NCBI GenBank assembly: GCA_965276835.1
Contig: OZ255631.1
Location: 5,270,001-5,334,000, forward strand
Source: BOG-932 sp965276835
Lineage (GTDB): Bacteria; Pseudomonadota; Alphaproteobacteria; BOG-932; Roseiterribacteraceae
Reading direction: 5' to 3'
Length of the DNA stretch: 64,000 nucleotides
Shown: positions 53,409-61,397 of the stretch, piece by piece
Position numbering within the stretch: position 1 is the first letter of the stretch
Layout of the letters: every line of letters begins with the position of its first letter
Made by a program: the position numbers and the translations under genes
Notes under the pieces: generated by a model
What the model was told of the DNA's origin: nothing
Databases searched by the model: none
The model's input: only the letters and a program-made list of their open reading frames with translations

Positions 53409-53861
53409 ATGACTGGCTTATATTTTGAAGAGTTTGAGACTAACCAAAAGTTCATTCACGACATTCGGCGAACGGTCACAGAAACCGATAATCTTTTATT
53501 TTCTACACTCACGCACAACCCGCAGCCACTTCATCTCGATATCGAGTTCTGTAAGGCCGAGAGTGAATTCGGCGAGATTCTGGTCAATAGCATCCTCACC
53601 TTCGGCCTTATGATCGGTGTGTCGGTCGGCGATACGACGTTGGGCACCACCGTCGCTAATTTGGGCATGGACGGAGTAAAGTTTTCCAAGCCCGTTCGGA
53701 TCGGTGACATGCTTCGAAGTGAAACTGTCGTACTGGAAAAGCGCGAGAGCAAGACTCGGCCGAATGACGGCATTGTCGTGTTTGAACATCGCAGCTTCAA
53801 CCAAAGGGGTGACGAGGTCGCTTATTGCCGACGCTCGGCTCTGATGAAGAAAAAACTGTGA
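53409..53861 (+). CDS. MaoC-type enoyl-CoA hydratase/dehydratase
   Basis: 150 aa, single hot-dog fold: YFEEFETNQKFIHDIRRTV, then TETDNLLFSTLTHNPQPLHLD (the N-P-x-x-x-H-x-D catalytic turn, here NPQPLHLD), then LGTTVANLGMDGVKFSKPV and FEHRSFNQRGDEVAYCRR. Length and motifs fit the mesaconyl-/methylmalyl-CoA hydratase-like MaoC group found next to acyl-CoA carboxylases. It would hydrate an unsaturated acyl-CoA. It follows the oxidoreductase on the same strand and probably shares its transcript. Confidence 0.82.
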   Translation: MTGLYFEEFETNQKFIHDIRRTVTETDNLLFSTLTHNPQPLHLDIEFCKAESEFGEILVNSILTFGLMIGVSVGDTTLGTTVANLGMDGVKFSKPVRIGDMLRSETVVLEKRESKTRPNDGIVVFEHRSFNQRGDEVAYCRRSALMKKKL

Positions 53862-54033
53862 GGTGATACGACAGGCAAGCCAGCTGCAAGGCGGGGTAAG
53901 GGAACGGACGGCGGTCGACGTGTCGCGGCGGGAAGCTGCGATGGCAATTAGGCAGCAATCGTTCAGAAAAATACCAGCCATGCGCGATATCTCGTTGGCG
54001 TTAGTTAGCGTTAAATTTTGCGGTTGAAATGGA

Positions 54034-54046
54034 GGACATGTTGTCC
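54034..54046 (+). promoter_or_regulatory. Operator palindrome, site d
   Basis: GGAC-ATGTT-GTCC followed by TACATT, about 115 bp upstream of the cluster B start at 54161. With flanking bases it reads AGGACA...TGTCCT, a near-perfect dyad. Same oriented pattern as sites a-c. The remainder of 53862-54160 has no gene. Confidence 0.68.
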
Positions 54047-54160
54047 TACATTTCACCCGTGGATAAGAAATGCGCCGAGCAGAGCTGGCTGCAAAGGCGA
54101 ATGACCGGCTCGAAGATTTCAATGAAGTGCCGCCATGTGCGTTTCCAGAAGGGGCTAGAG

Positions 54161-55342
54161 ATGTGGGGAATGGGAACGACGACGCCTGGACATACATTCA
54201 GAACATGTGTTGCGGCTGGCGCTACCATCATGCTCGGCCCTTTCATATCGTCTGCGAACGCCGCTCAGACCAAGGGCTTCGTCGTCAGCTGGTTCGCGCA
54301 GGCTGAATATGCTGATCCCCAGGGCCGGGACTGCCCACACGGCGTGAATGACGCCCCTGAAGTCTTTTATCGGAAAGAACTGACGCAAAGCGGTTTGCCC
54401 AAAGCGGAGGTCGACAAGTTCATCGCCGAGTTCAACGACCTGACCAAGATCAAGACGACGATCCCGGTGGCCGAGATGCGTGGCCGAATCGATGGCAAGC
54501 CGGCCGATGTCTATGCCTTCCCGGATTCGATGCCCGACCCGCATATCAAGCTCGCCGAAGGGCCTATGGGCTATGGCTTCAACCTGGACGGCAAGGTCAA
54601 GCCAGGCGACTTCACCGATCCCGAGACCCGTGAGAAGGGCGTCAAGAATCAGCTCTATCGGGTGTTCGGATGCATCAATGAGTTTAAAACACACACGCTG
54701 ACCGATCATCAGCCGCTACAGCTCAATCACTGGAACATTCTCTATGAGCAGATGCCGGCCTTGCTGATTGAGATTAGTGGGATGGACGATCCCCAAAACG
54801 ACGCCGATGTCACAGTCACCATCACACGGGCCATGGAAGCGCCGAGCAAAGACACCGCCGGCAATGTCGAAACCAACCTAACCTTCACCTCCGATCCCAA
54901 TCCGCGCTGGCACAATGTCGTGCATGGCAGGGTCAAAGACGGGATGCTGGTCACTGACAAGTTCGACCTGAACATGATGACTGACCCGTTCTGGGTTCAG
55001 GAGTTCCATTTCAAGGATGCGCGGCTGCGGCTCAAAATCGCCGATGACGGCAGCATACGTGCGTTTCTCGGCGGCTATCACGCTTGGTTCCCGTTCTATT
55101 GGGAGTTTGCGTCAGAGGGCTGGGCAATCGAGTTCACTAACAACCTGGACTTGCCGGGCTTTTACTATGCCCTGAAGAATACTGCCGATGCCGATCCCGA
55201 TCCTAAGACCGGGCAAAACCGCATGATCTCATCCACTTGGCAGATCGAAGCGGTCCCTGCTTTCGTCACGCACCCGTTCGACGGGGATGAGCGTGCCGAG
55301 CTATCTCCTCCAACAAGCCAACGGGTCGTCCGTGACAACTAA
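54161..55342 (+). CDS. 393-aa exported protein, first gene of cluster B
   Basis: The start is ATG 54161, behind AAGGGGC and just before a signal peptide (TCVAAGATIMLGPFISSANA, cut before AQTKGFVV). Longer frames from 54029 would run through the operator and are rejected. With this start the length, 393 aa, equals that of its paralogue 48371-49552. Shared landmarks: TKGFVVSWFAQAEYADP, DCPHGVNDAPEVFYRKEL, GYGFNLDGKVKPGDF, FLGGYHAWFPFYWE, DPDPKTGQNRMISSTWQIEA. Unknown family, probably periplasmic. Confidence 0.75.
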   Translation: MWGMGTTTPGHTFRTCVAAGATIMLGPFISSANAAQTKGFVVSWFAQAEYADPQGRDCPHGVNDAPEVFYRKELTQSGLPKAEVDKFIAEFNDLTKIKTTIPVAEMRGRIDGKPADVYAFPDSMPDPHIKLAEGPMGYGFNLDGKVKPGDFTDPETREKGVKNQLYRVFGCINEFKTHTLTDHQPLQLNHWNILYEQMPALLIEISGMDDPQNDADVTVTITRAMEAPSKDTAGNVETNLTFTSDPNPRWHNVVHGRVKDGMLVTDKFDLNMMTDPFWVQEFHFKDARLRLKIADDGSIRAFLGGYHAWFPFYWEFASEGWAIEFTNNLDLPGFYYALKNTADADPDPKTGQNRMISSTWQIEAVPAFVTHPFDGDERAELSPPTSQRVVRDN

Positions 55343-57035
55343 AGGCAAGGTTCTCCGCGTAGGCGCGGCGGTCGTGACATTGGTCGCCGTCGCTGTGATT
55401 CTCGCCGTACGCATGCTCGGCACGCCCGTACAAAAAACTGACACTATTGCCGCATCGGCTGGTGGTCCGACCGTGATGCGCAGGCTGACCCAGGCGCAGT
55501 ACAAGCATGCGATCACCGATATTTTCGGGGACGACATCCAGATCGGCGGCCGGTTCGACCCCGACATCCGCGATAATGGGCTGATCGAGGTCGGCGCCGG
55601 CAAGGTCAGCGTGCCTGCTGCCAGTCTAGAGCAATACGGCAAGATGGCGCGCAGCATCTCGGCTCAAGTCTTCGACAAAGCGCATCAGGGCAACATGGTG
55701 GACTGCAAGCCTGCCGCAGTCACCGCGCCAGACGATGCCTGCGCCGGGCGATTCCTGTCGCGCGTCGGACGGCTGCTTTACCGACGTCCGTTGACTGGCG
55801 ACGAATTGAAGGCGGCGGTTGCGGGCGCAAACGAAGCGACCAAGACGGTGGGCAATTTCTATTCCGGGTTGAGTATTACGCTTACCAGTATGCTTCAGTC
55901 GCCTGAGTTCCTATTCACATGGGAAACTACCGGCAAGGGAAAGGAACTCGACGGTTTTTCAAAGGCTTCGCGCCTCAGTTTTTTCCTATGGGATACGACT
56001 CCCGACGATGAGCTGCTGACAGCCGCTGCTAATGGTGATCTCGATACCCAAAAGGGCCTGGCGAAACAGGTCGACCGGTTACTGTCCTCAACCCGGGTCG
56101 AGGCCGGCGTGCGAGCTTATTTCGCCGACATGTTCGCGTTCGATGGGTTCGACAATCTGGCCAAGGATCCGGCGATCTATCCCAAATATTCGTTCGGTTT
56201 GGCGACCGATGCGCAGGAACAAACACTGCGCACCATCACCAATCTGCTGCTCACCCATGACGGGGACTATCGCGATGTGTTCACCACGCGGGATACTTAC
56301 ATGACGCGCTCCTTGGGCGCAGTCTATGGTATTCCGGTACCGAAATATGCGTCGGGCGCGATGCCTGACGGCTGGCAGCCCTACAGCTTTCCGGCGAACG
56401 ATTCGCGCGCCGGCATCTTGGCGCAGATTTCCTATCTGTCGCTGCATTCACATCCGGGCCGCACCTCGCCGACTTTGCGCGGCAAGGCGCTTCGGGAAAC
56501 CGTGCTGTGCCAGAAGGTGCCGGACCCGCCGGGCAACGTGAATTTCAACCTGGTGCAGGACACGAAGAATCCGCTCTACAAGACCGTCCGGCAGCGGCTC
56601 GAGGCTCATCGGACGCAACCCACCTGCACCGGCTGTCACAAGATGATGGACCCGATCGGCCTGTCGCTGGAGAATTTCGACTCCATCGGCACCTATCGCG
56701 CTGGTGAGAATGGCGCCGCGATTGACGCGTCGGGCGATATCGACGGCGTGAAGTTCAATAACGCCGAGGGGCTGGGGCAGGCGATCCACGATCATCCGGC
56801 GACGCCTGCTTGTCTGGTCAATCGCGTTTATGCCTACGCGGTCGGCCGTGCGCCGACCAAGAGCGAGTCCGAGTGGCTGCGCAACGACGTGATGAAGGAT
56901 TTTACCGCCGACAAGTACCGGCTGCGCCCGCTGCTGCGTGAGATCGCAACCAGCGATGTTTTCTTCCGCGTCGTCGAACCGGCGAACGATACCAAACCGG
57001 TCAGACAGGCTTTGGTTCAAGGAGTTGGGCAATGA
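55332..57035 (+). CDS. DUF1592/DUF1588/DUF1585 multidomain protein with CxxCH, cluster B
   Basis: 567 aa from GTG 55332, overlapping the previous stop by 11 bases. ATG 55287 is possible but gives a 56-base overlap and an extra leader. N-terminal membrane or signal helix VLRVGAAVVTLVAVAVILAV. Domain order as in the paralogue: MRRLTQAQYKHAITDIFGDD; GRLLYRRPLTGDEL; SKASRLSFFLWDTTPDDEL; LHSHPGRTSPTLRGKALRE; TCTGCHKMMDPIGLSLENFD (CxxCH); ACLVNRVYAYAVGRAPT. The retained CxxCH in both copies supports a heme or redox role. It is coupled to the DUF1552 gene by ATGA. Confidence 0.85.
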   Translation: MTTKGKVLRVGAAVVTLVAVAVILAVRMLGTPVQKTDTIAASAGGPTVMRRLTQAQYKHAITDIFGDDIQIGGRFDPDIRDNGLIEVGAGKVSVPAASLEQYGKMARSISAQVFDKAHQGNMVDCKPAAVTAPDDACAGRFLSRVGRLLYRRPLTGDELKAAVAGANEATKTVGNFYSGLSITLTSMLQSPEFLFTWETTGKGKELDGFSKASRLSFFLWDTTPDDELLTAAANGDLDTQKGLAKQVDRLLSSTRVEAGVRAYFADMFAFDGFDNLAKDPAIYPKYSFGLATDAQEQTLRTITNLLLTHDGDYRDVFTTRDTYMTRSLGAVYGIPVPKYASGAMPDGWQPYSFPANDSRAGILAQISYLSLHSHPGRTSPTLRGKALRETVLCQKVPDPPGNVNFNLVQDTKNPLYKTVRQRLEAHRTQPTCTGCHKMMDPIGLSLENFDSIGTYRAGENGAAIDASGDIDGVKFNNAEGLGQAIHDHPATPACLVNRVYAYAVGRAPTKSESEWLRNDVMKDFTADKYRLRPLLREIATSDVFFRVVEPANDTKPVRQALVQGVGQ

Positions 57036-58369
57036 ACGTCACACAGCGTCTCGCCACCCGGCGGAATTTCCTGCGCGGTATGCTGGGGGCGACGGCGATT
57101 AACGTCGCCCTGCCGTTCCTCGATTGCTTCCTGAATGCCAACGGCACGGCGCTGGCCGACGGCGCGCCGCTGCCGACCCGGTTCGGCACGTGGTTCTGGG
57201 GCTGCGGCCTGACGCCGGGCCGGTGGGAGCCGAAAACGCTGGGCGCCGCTTACGAGATGCCGCCGCAGTTGACGATGCTGACGCCCTACAAGGACCAGCT
57301 GTCGATCTTCTCAGGCTTCAAGACCTTCCTGGACGGCAACGGCCTGGTGCCGCACGTGTCGGGTCAACGCGGCATCATGACGGGCACCACCGGCAAGGAG
57401 CCCGACCCGTCGGTCGACGTGCTGATCGCCGACAGCATTGGCGTCAACACGCGCTTCCGCTCTTTAGAGGTTTCGGCCACAGGTAATCCGAATACTACGA
57501 TCAGCCGGCGCAGCAGCAGCGTTCTCAATGTTTCCGAAGGTTCCCCGGCGGCGCTTTACGCCCGCCTGTTCGGGCCGGAGTTCCGCGATCCCAACGCCGC
57601 CGACTTTAAGCCTGATCCGCAGGTGATGGCGCAAAAGAGTGTGCTGTCGGTGATCAAGGAGCCGCGCGACGCGCTCGCCAAACAACTGGGCGCGGCCGAC
57701 AAGGCGCGGTTGGACGAATATTTCACCTCGCTGCGCCAGATCGAGCAGCAGATAGACATCGAATTGCAAAAACCCGCGCCGCTGGCCGCCTGCACTACGG
57801 GCACGAAGCCGGAAGAAATCCCGACCGGGACCGAGGTCACGATGGTCAGGGCCAATCATAAATTGTTCGCGCAGATATTGGCGCATGCCATTGCCTGCGA
57901 TCAGACGCGAGTGATGAACATCGCGTTCGCCGATGGGCCGTCGTCGCTGCGCAAGGCGGGCGACTCGACGACGCACCACATCCACACGCATGAGGATCCG
58001 GTCGACGACAAACTTGGCTACCAGCCGGGCGCCGCATGGTTCGAGGACCAGATCATGCTCTCGTTCGCCGAACTGCTTGAGACGTTGAAAGGTGTGCGCG
58101 AGGGCGACGGCACCTTGCTGGACCGCACCGTCGTGATGGCACTCAGCGAATGCGGATATGCAAAGCAGCACTCGCTTGAAGGCATCCCGATTTTTCTTGC
58201 GGGCGGCAAAGGAAGCGGCAAGATCAAGACCGGCTTGCATGTGAGGGCCGAGGGCGAGGCAGGAACGCGCGTTGGGCTGACGGTTCAGCAATGTATGGGC
58301 CTGTCGGTCGACAGCTGGGGCGTCGGTGCGATGCGTACCGCTCGTCCGCTGACGGAGCTGTCGGTGTAA
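57032..58369 (+). CDS. DUF1552 Tat-exported protein, cluster B
   Basis: 445 aa. Tat signal LATRRNFLRGMLGATAINVA, then LPTRFGTWFWGCGLTPGRWEP. Later motifs: HVSGQRGIMTGTTGKEPDPS, FGPEFRDPNAADFKPD, DKARLDEYFTSLRQIEQQID, THHIHTHEDPVDDKLGYQPG. Same length class and same motif order as cluster A's copy (446 aa). The start overlaps the DUF1592 stop and its own stop overlaps the next ATG (TAATG), so the whole cluster is translationally chained. Confidence 0.86.
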   Translation: MNVTQRLATRRNFLRGMLGATAINVALPFLDCFLNANGTALADGAPLPTRFGTWFWGCGLTPGRWEPKTLGAAYEMPPQLTMLTPYKDQLSIFSGFKTFLDGNGLVPHVSGQRGIMTGTTGKEPDPSVDVLIADSIGVNTRFRSLEVSATGNPNTTISRRSSSVLNVSEGSPAALYARLFGPEFRDPNAADFKPDPQVMAQKSVLSVIKEPRDALAKQLGAADKARLDEYFTSLRQIEQQIDIELQKPAPLAACTTGTKPEEIPTGTEVTMVRANHKLFAQILAHAIACDQTRVMNIAFADGPSSLRKAGDSTTHHIHTHEDPVDDKLGYQPGAAWFEDQIMLSFAELLETLKGVREGDGTLLDRTVVMALSECGYAKQHSLEGIPIFLAGGKGSGKIKTGLHVRAEGEAGTRVGLTVQQCMGLSVDSWGVGAMRTARPLTELSV

Positions 58370-59571
58370 TGCTCCGTAGTGCAGCAATTTGTGCGGCCCT
58401 GCTTGCGTCGCCTGCCTTTGGGTCTGTGCCTGATTTCGCGACGCCGGCCACGCCCCCTGGCGTGACCATGGAGCCTGCCTTGCGCGCCACCGCGACCGGT
58501 TCCAACGGACCGACGAGCGCCAGCCAGAGTTCGTTCGAAGACGCGAACGGCATGACGCTCTACACCTTCGCGGGCGACACCCTGCCGGGCCGGTCGTCCT
58601 GTGATGGCGATTGCGCCAAGGATTGGCCGGCATTGACCGCACCAGCGGAGGCCAAGCCGTTCGGCGGCTGGTCTTTGGCGACCCGCGCCGACGGCACGCT
58701 TCAATGGGCCTATAAGGGCAAGCCACTCTATCACTGCGCGAAAGATACCGCGCCGGGCGATGCCAACGGCCGTGCCGCCGATAACGGGCAATGGCAGATC
58801 GCGACGACGCAACTGTCTTCGGACGAAATCCTGTCGCCGGCTTCCGTGAGTCTGAGGGTCGTTGGCAACGCGTTCGGCGATGTGCTCGTCGATTACAAAG
58901 GCATGACGCTTTACACGTTCGACGGCGATCAACCGGGGCGCTCGACCTGCGCCAGCGATTGCACCAAGGTCTGGCGTCCGCTTAGGGCCGCAGGATTAGC
59001 GATGCCGGTCGGCGACTGGACGACGGTTCGCCGCGACGACGGTACCCGGCAGTGGGCCTATAAGGGGCGGCTGCTTTACGGCTTCGTTGGCGACGGCAAA
59101 CCCGGTGATGCTAAGGGTATGATCGCGGACGCGCGGTTTCGTCCCGCCGCTGTCCGGCGATATTTCATGCCGGCAGAGGTCACGACGCGGATCAACAACG
59201 GCTTCCCCGTGTTGGCGACCACCGACGGCCGGACGCTCTATGCCCGCGACAAGTTCCGTTTCAGCTTCGGCAGCTACAGTGTCAACGATGCACCGCCGCC
59301 CACCCCGACGGTCGGGCGCTCGGTTGGTACGGCCGGCTGCGACGGCGACTGCGTCCAGACCTGGCAGCCACTCATTGCGTCGAATGATGCGCAATCATCG
59401 GGCTTTTGGTCGGTTGCGCTTCGTCCCGATGGCGCCCGGCAATGGGCTTATCAGGGCTACCCGGTTTACACCAACGTCCAAGATAAAAAACCGGGAGACA
59501 TGCGTGGGCGCGACCTGTTCGACCTGACAGACGGCTCACACGCCCTCGTTTGGCGCGTGGTGATGCCGTGA
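58369..59571 (+). CDS. COG4315-type secreted-repeat protein, cluster B
   Basis: 400 aa from ATG 58369 (overlaps the previous TAA). The Sec signal MLRSAAICAALLASPAFG precedes SVPDFA. Three secreted-repeat units: NGMTLYTFAGDTLPGRSSC then DGDCAKDWPAL; KGMTLYTFDGDQPGRSTC then ASDCTKVWRPL; DGRTLYARDKFRF...CDGDCVQTWQPL. Each is followed by DGTxQWAYKGxPLY-like strands ending DxxPGD. The repeats are better preserved than in the cluster A paralogue, which has 32 more residues. Periplasmic, function unknown. Confidence 0.8.
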   Translation: MLRSAAICAALLASPAFGSVPDFATPATPPGVTMEPALRATATGSNGPTSASQSSFEDANGMTLYTFAGDTLPGRSSCDGDCAKDWPALTAPAEAKPFGGWSLATRADGTLQWAYKGKPLYHCAKDTAPGDANGRAADNGQWQIATTQLSSDEILSPASVSLRVVGNAFGDVLVDYKGMTLYTFDGDQPGRSTCASDCTKVWRPLRAAGLAMPVGDWTTVRRDDGTRQWAYKGRLLYGFVGDGKPGDAKGMIADARFRPAAVRRYFMPAEVTTRINNGFPVLATTDGRTLYARDKFRFSFGSYSVNDAPPPTPTVGRSVGTAGCDGDCVQTWQPLIASNDAQSSGFWSVALRPDGARQWAYQGYPVYTNVQDKKPGDMRGRDLFDLTDGSHALVWRVVMP

Positions 59572-60026
59572 AAGCGATGTCGCTGCTGGCGGCACTCCTG
59601 CCGATATTCATGGCCACCGGCACGAGTGCGGCCGATTTGCAGCAAGCTTCCATCATGTCGGTGAAGATCGCCGTCGCGGATTTTCGGAAATCGACCGATT
59701 TCTATGTCAGATATCTCGGGATGAAACAGGGCACGCTCTATAACGAAACCGAACAGGGCGTGGACTGGCCGGCGCCGGGACAGGGATCGAATCTCATCCT
59801 GGTGCATGACCCTAGCGAAACGGTGAAACTGACGCCGGGGACGGCCTGGATCGTCTTCAAGGTTCCGGACGCCCGGAAAACCGCGAAAGATATGACGAAT
59901 GCTGGCGTCGAGGGCGTCAGCAAGCCGATGGAAACCGACTTCCAAGGTCATCGCGCCGTTGTCGTCGTGGCGCGCGATCCGGATGGAAACCAGATCGAAA
60001 TGCTGCAGGTCGGGGCCACTCAGTAA
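59568..60026 (+). CDS. Exported VOC (glyoxalase-fold) protein
   Basis: 152 aa from GTG 59568, overlapping the previous stop as GTGA. The N-terminus KAMSLLAALLPIFMATGTSAA is a Sec signal peptide, unusual for a VOC protein. The domain follows: SVKIAVADFRKSTDFYVRYL, LILVHDPSETVKL, TAWIVFKVPDARKT, then HRAVVVVARDPDGNQIEML with the C-terminal metal-ligand Glu (QIEML). A periplasmic metal-dependent lyase, isomerase or dioxygenase-like function is possible. Cluster A lacks this gene. Convergent with the MFS gene, 6 bp apart. Confidence 0.75.
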   Translation: MKAMSLLAALLPIFMATGTSAADLQQASIMSVKIAVADFRKSTDFYVRYLGMKQGTLYNETEQGVDWPAPGQGSNLILVHDPSETVKLTPGTAWIVFKVPDARKTAKDMTNAGVEGVSKPMETDFQGHRAVVVVARDPDGNQIEMLQVGATQ

Positions 60027-60032
60027 CGCCGA

Positions 60033-61397
60033 CTACAGGAGCGTGGGCGCTGTAATATTCAACGGCGTAAACCGGCGTGCGATTTCGCGCCTGCCGACCC
60101 AGAGTATCAGGCAGGTCAACGCCATCGAGCCGGTTCCGACAAGTGCGATGGAATATCCGACGGCGTTGTCACGCTTGAACAAATAATCTGTGGAAGCGGC
60201 GATCATCGTAGGGCCGAGGCCCATTCCGACGATGTTGGTGAACAACAGATAGATCGCCGATACCTGACTGCGCATGCGAACGGGAGTGATCGTTTGCAGC
60301 ACCGAAACATTGACCCCTGCCCAAGTCAGAGAAAAGAAACCCGAGAACGACACCAGCGTAAGCGATAGCCAAGGGATCGGCATGATCGGACCAACGCCGC
60401 CGCACAGGAACATTCCGACGGCATAGGCTATGCCGATACGACTGAGCCCATCGCGATAGCCGCGCTTTGCCAGGCTGTCGGCCAGCCAGCCGGCGGTAAT
60501 GCTGCCCAGAATGCCGAATGTGAACACAGACGCACCGAGGAAACGCCCCGACTCCCCGGGCGTAAATCCATGGACGCGTTGCAGATAGGTCGGAAGCCAA
60601 GCACCGGCGCCCAAGGCATAGATCGCAAACGCGCCGATGCCGAGCGCAAGGGTTGCGTAGATACCCAGGTTCTTTCCCATATAAACGAAGACTTCGGTAA
60701 AACTGGCCCGACCCTGCACCGTCGACCGGTGCCGATGCCGTGGTTCGCGCAGGATCAAGATCGCCAGCAAGGCCAGAAGCAGGCCGGGCAGGCCGACGAT
60801 CAGGAACACCGATTGCCACGGTTTGGTCATGCCGACCACCGGCAGAGCGACCGGGCCGATTGCCGTTATGGCATCGATGACAGAGCCCCCGATAATCAAA
60901 GCCAATCCCGATCCGATCGGAATGCCCAGCGCGAAAACCGATAGCGGTCTGGCCAGGCGCTCCGGCGGAAAATAGTCGCTGATCATCGAATAGGCGCACG
61001 GCGACAAAGTCGCTTCGCCGATGCCGACGCCGACGCGTGAGGTGAACAATCGCCAGAAGCTATTGGCCACACCGCAGCTCGCGGTCATCACCGACCACAC
61101 CGCGACGCCGCCGGCGACCAAAAGACGCCGGCTCCACCGATCGGCGGCCCAGCCCAGAGGAATGCCCGCCAGGCTGTACATGACGACGAAGGCCAGCCCC
61201 GTCAGATAGCTGAATTCTGTGTCGCTGAGACTCAGATCCTTTCGAATCGGCCGAACCAGCAAACTCAGAATGGTTCGATCGATAAAGCTCGATGTCAGAA
61301 GAACCATGAGGAAAAGCACAACGAGCCACGGGTAAAGGCGCCCGCCGGTGGGTGCCGTCGATAGGCCGGTCACAGTTGGTGTTGGCGTTATGGGCAT
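60033..61397 (-). CDS. MFS transporter (Spinster-like)
   Basis: 454 aa with 12 predicted transmembrane helices. The N-terminal half has FIDRTILSLLVRPIRKDLSL (helix 1 and loop), then GIPLGWAADRWSRRLLVAGG, the MFS loop 2-3 signature, and RVGVGIGEATLSPCAYSMIS. The second half repeats it less strictly (GSITAGWLADSLAKRGYRD). It resembles the Spinster/hexuronate-type MFS proteins that sphingomonads carry next to catabolic operons and probably imports the acid substrate. The start overlaps the carboxylase stop by 10 bases, so it belongs to the leftward carboxylase operon. Confidence 0.85.
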   Translation of the reverse strand: MPITPTPTVTGLSTAPTGGRLYPWLVVLFLMVLLTSSFIDRTILSLLVRPIRKDLSLSDTEFSYLTGLAFVVMYSLAGIPLGWAADRWSRRLLVAGGVAVWSVMTASCGVANSFWRLFTSRVGVGIGEATLSPCAYSMISDYFPPERLARPLSVFALGIPIGSGLALIIGGSVIDAITAIGPVALPVVGMTKPWQSVFLIVGLPGLLLALLAILILREPRHRHRSTVQGRASFTEVFVYMGKNLGIYATLALGIGAFAIYALGAGAWLPTYLQRVHGFTPGESGRFLGASVFTFGILGSITAGWLADSLAKRGYRDGLSRIGIAYAVGMFLCGGVGPIMPIPWLSLTLVSFSGFFSLTWAGVNVSVLQTITPVRMRSQVSAIYLLFTNIVGMGLGPTMIAASTDYLFKRDNAVGYSIALVGTGSMALTCLILWVGRREIARRFTPLNITAPTLL

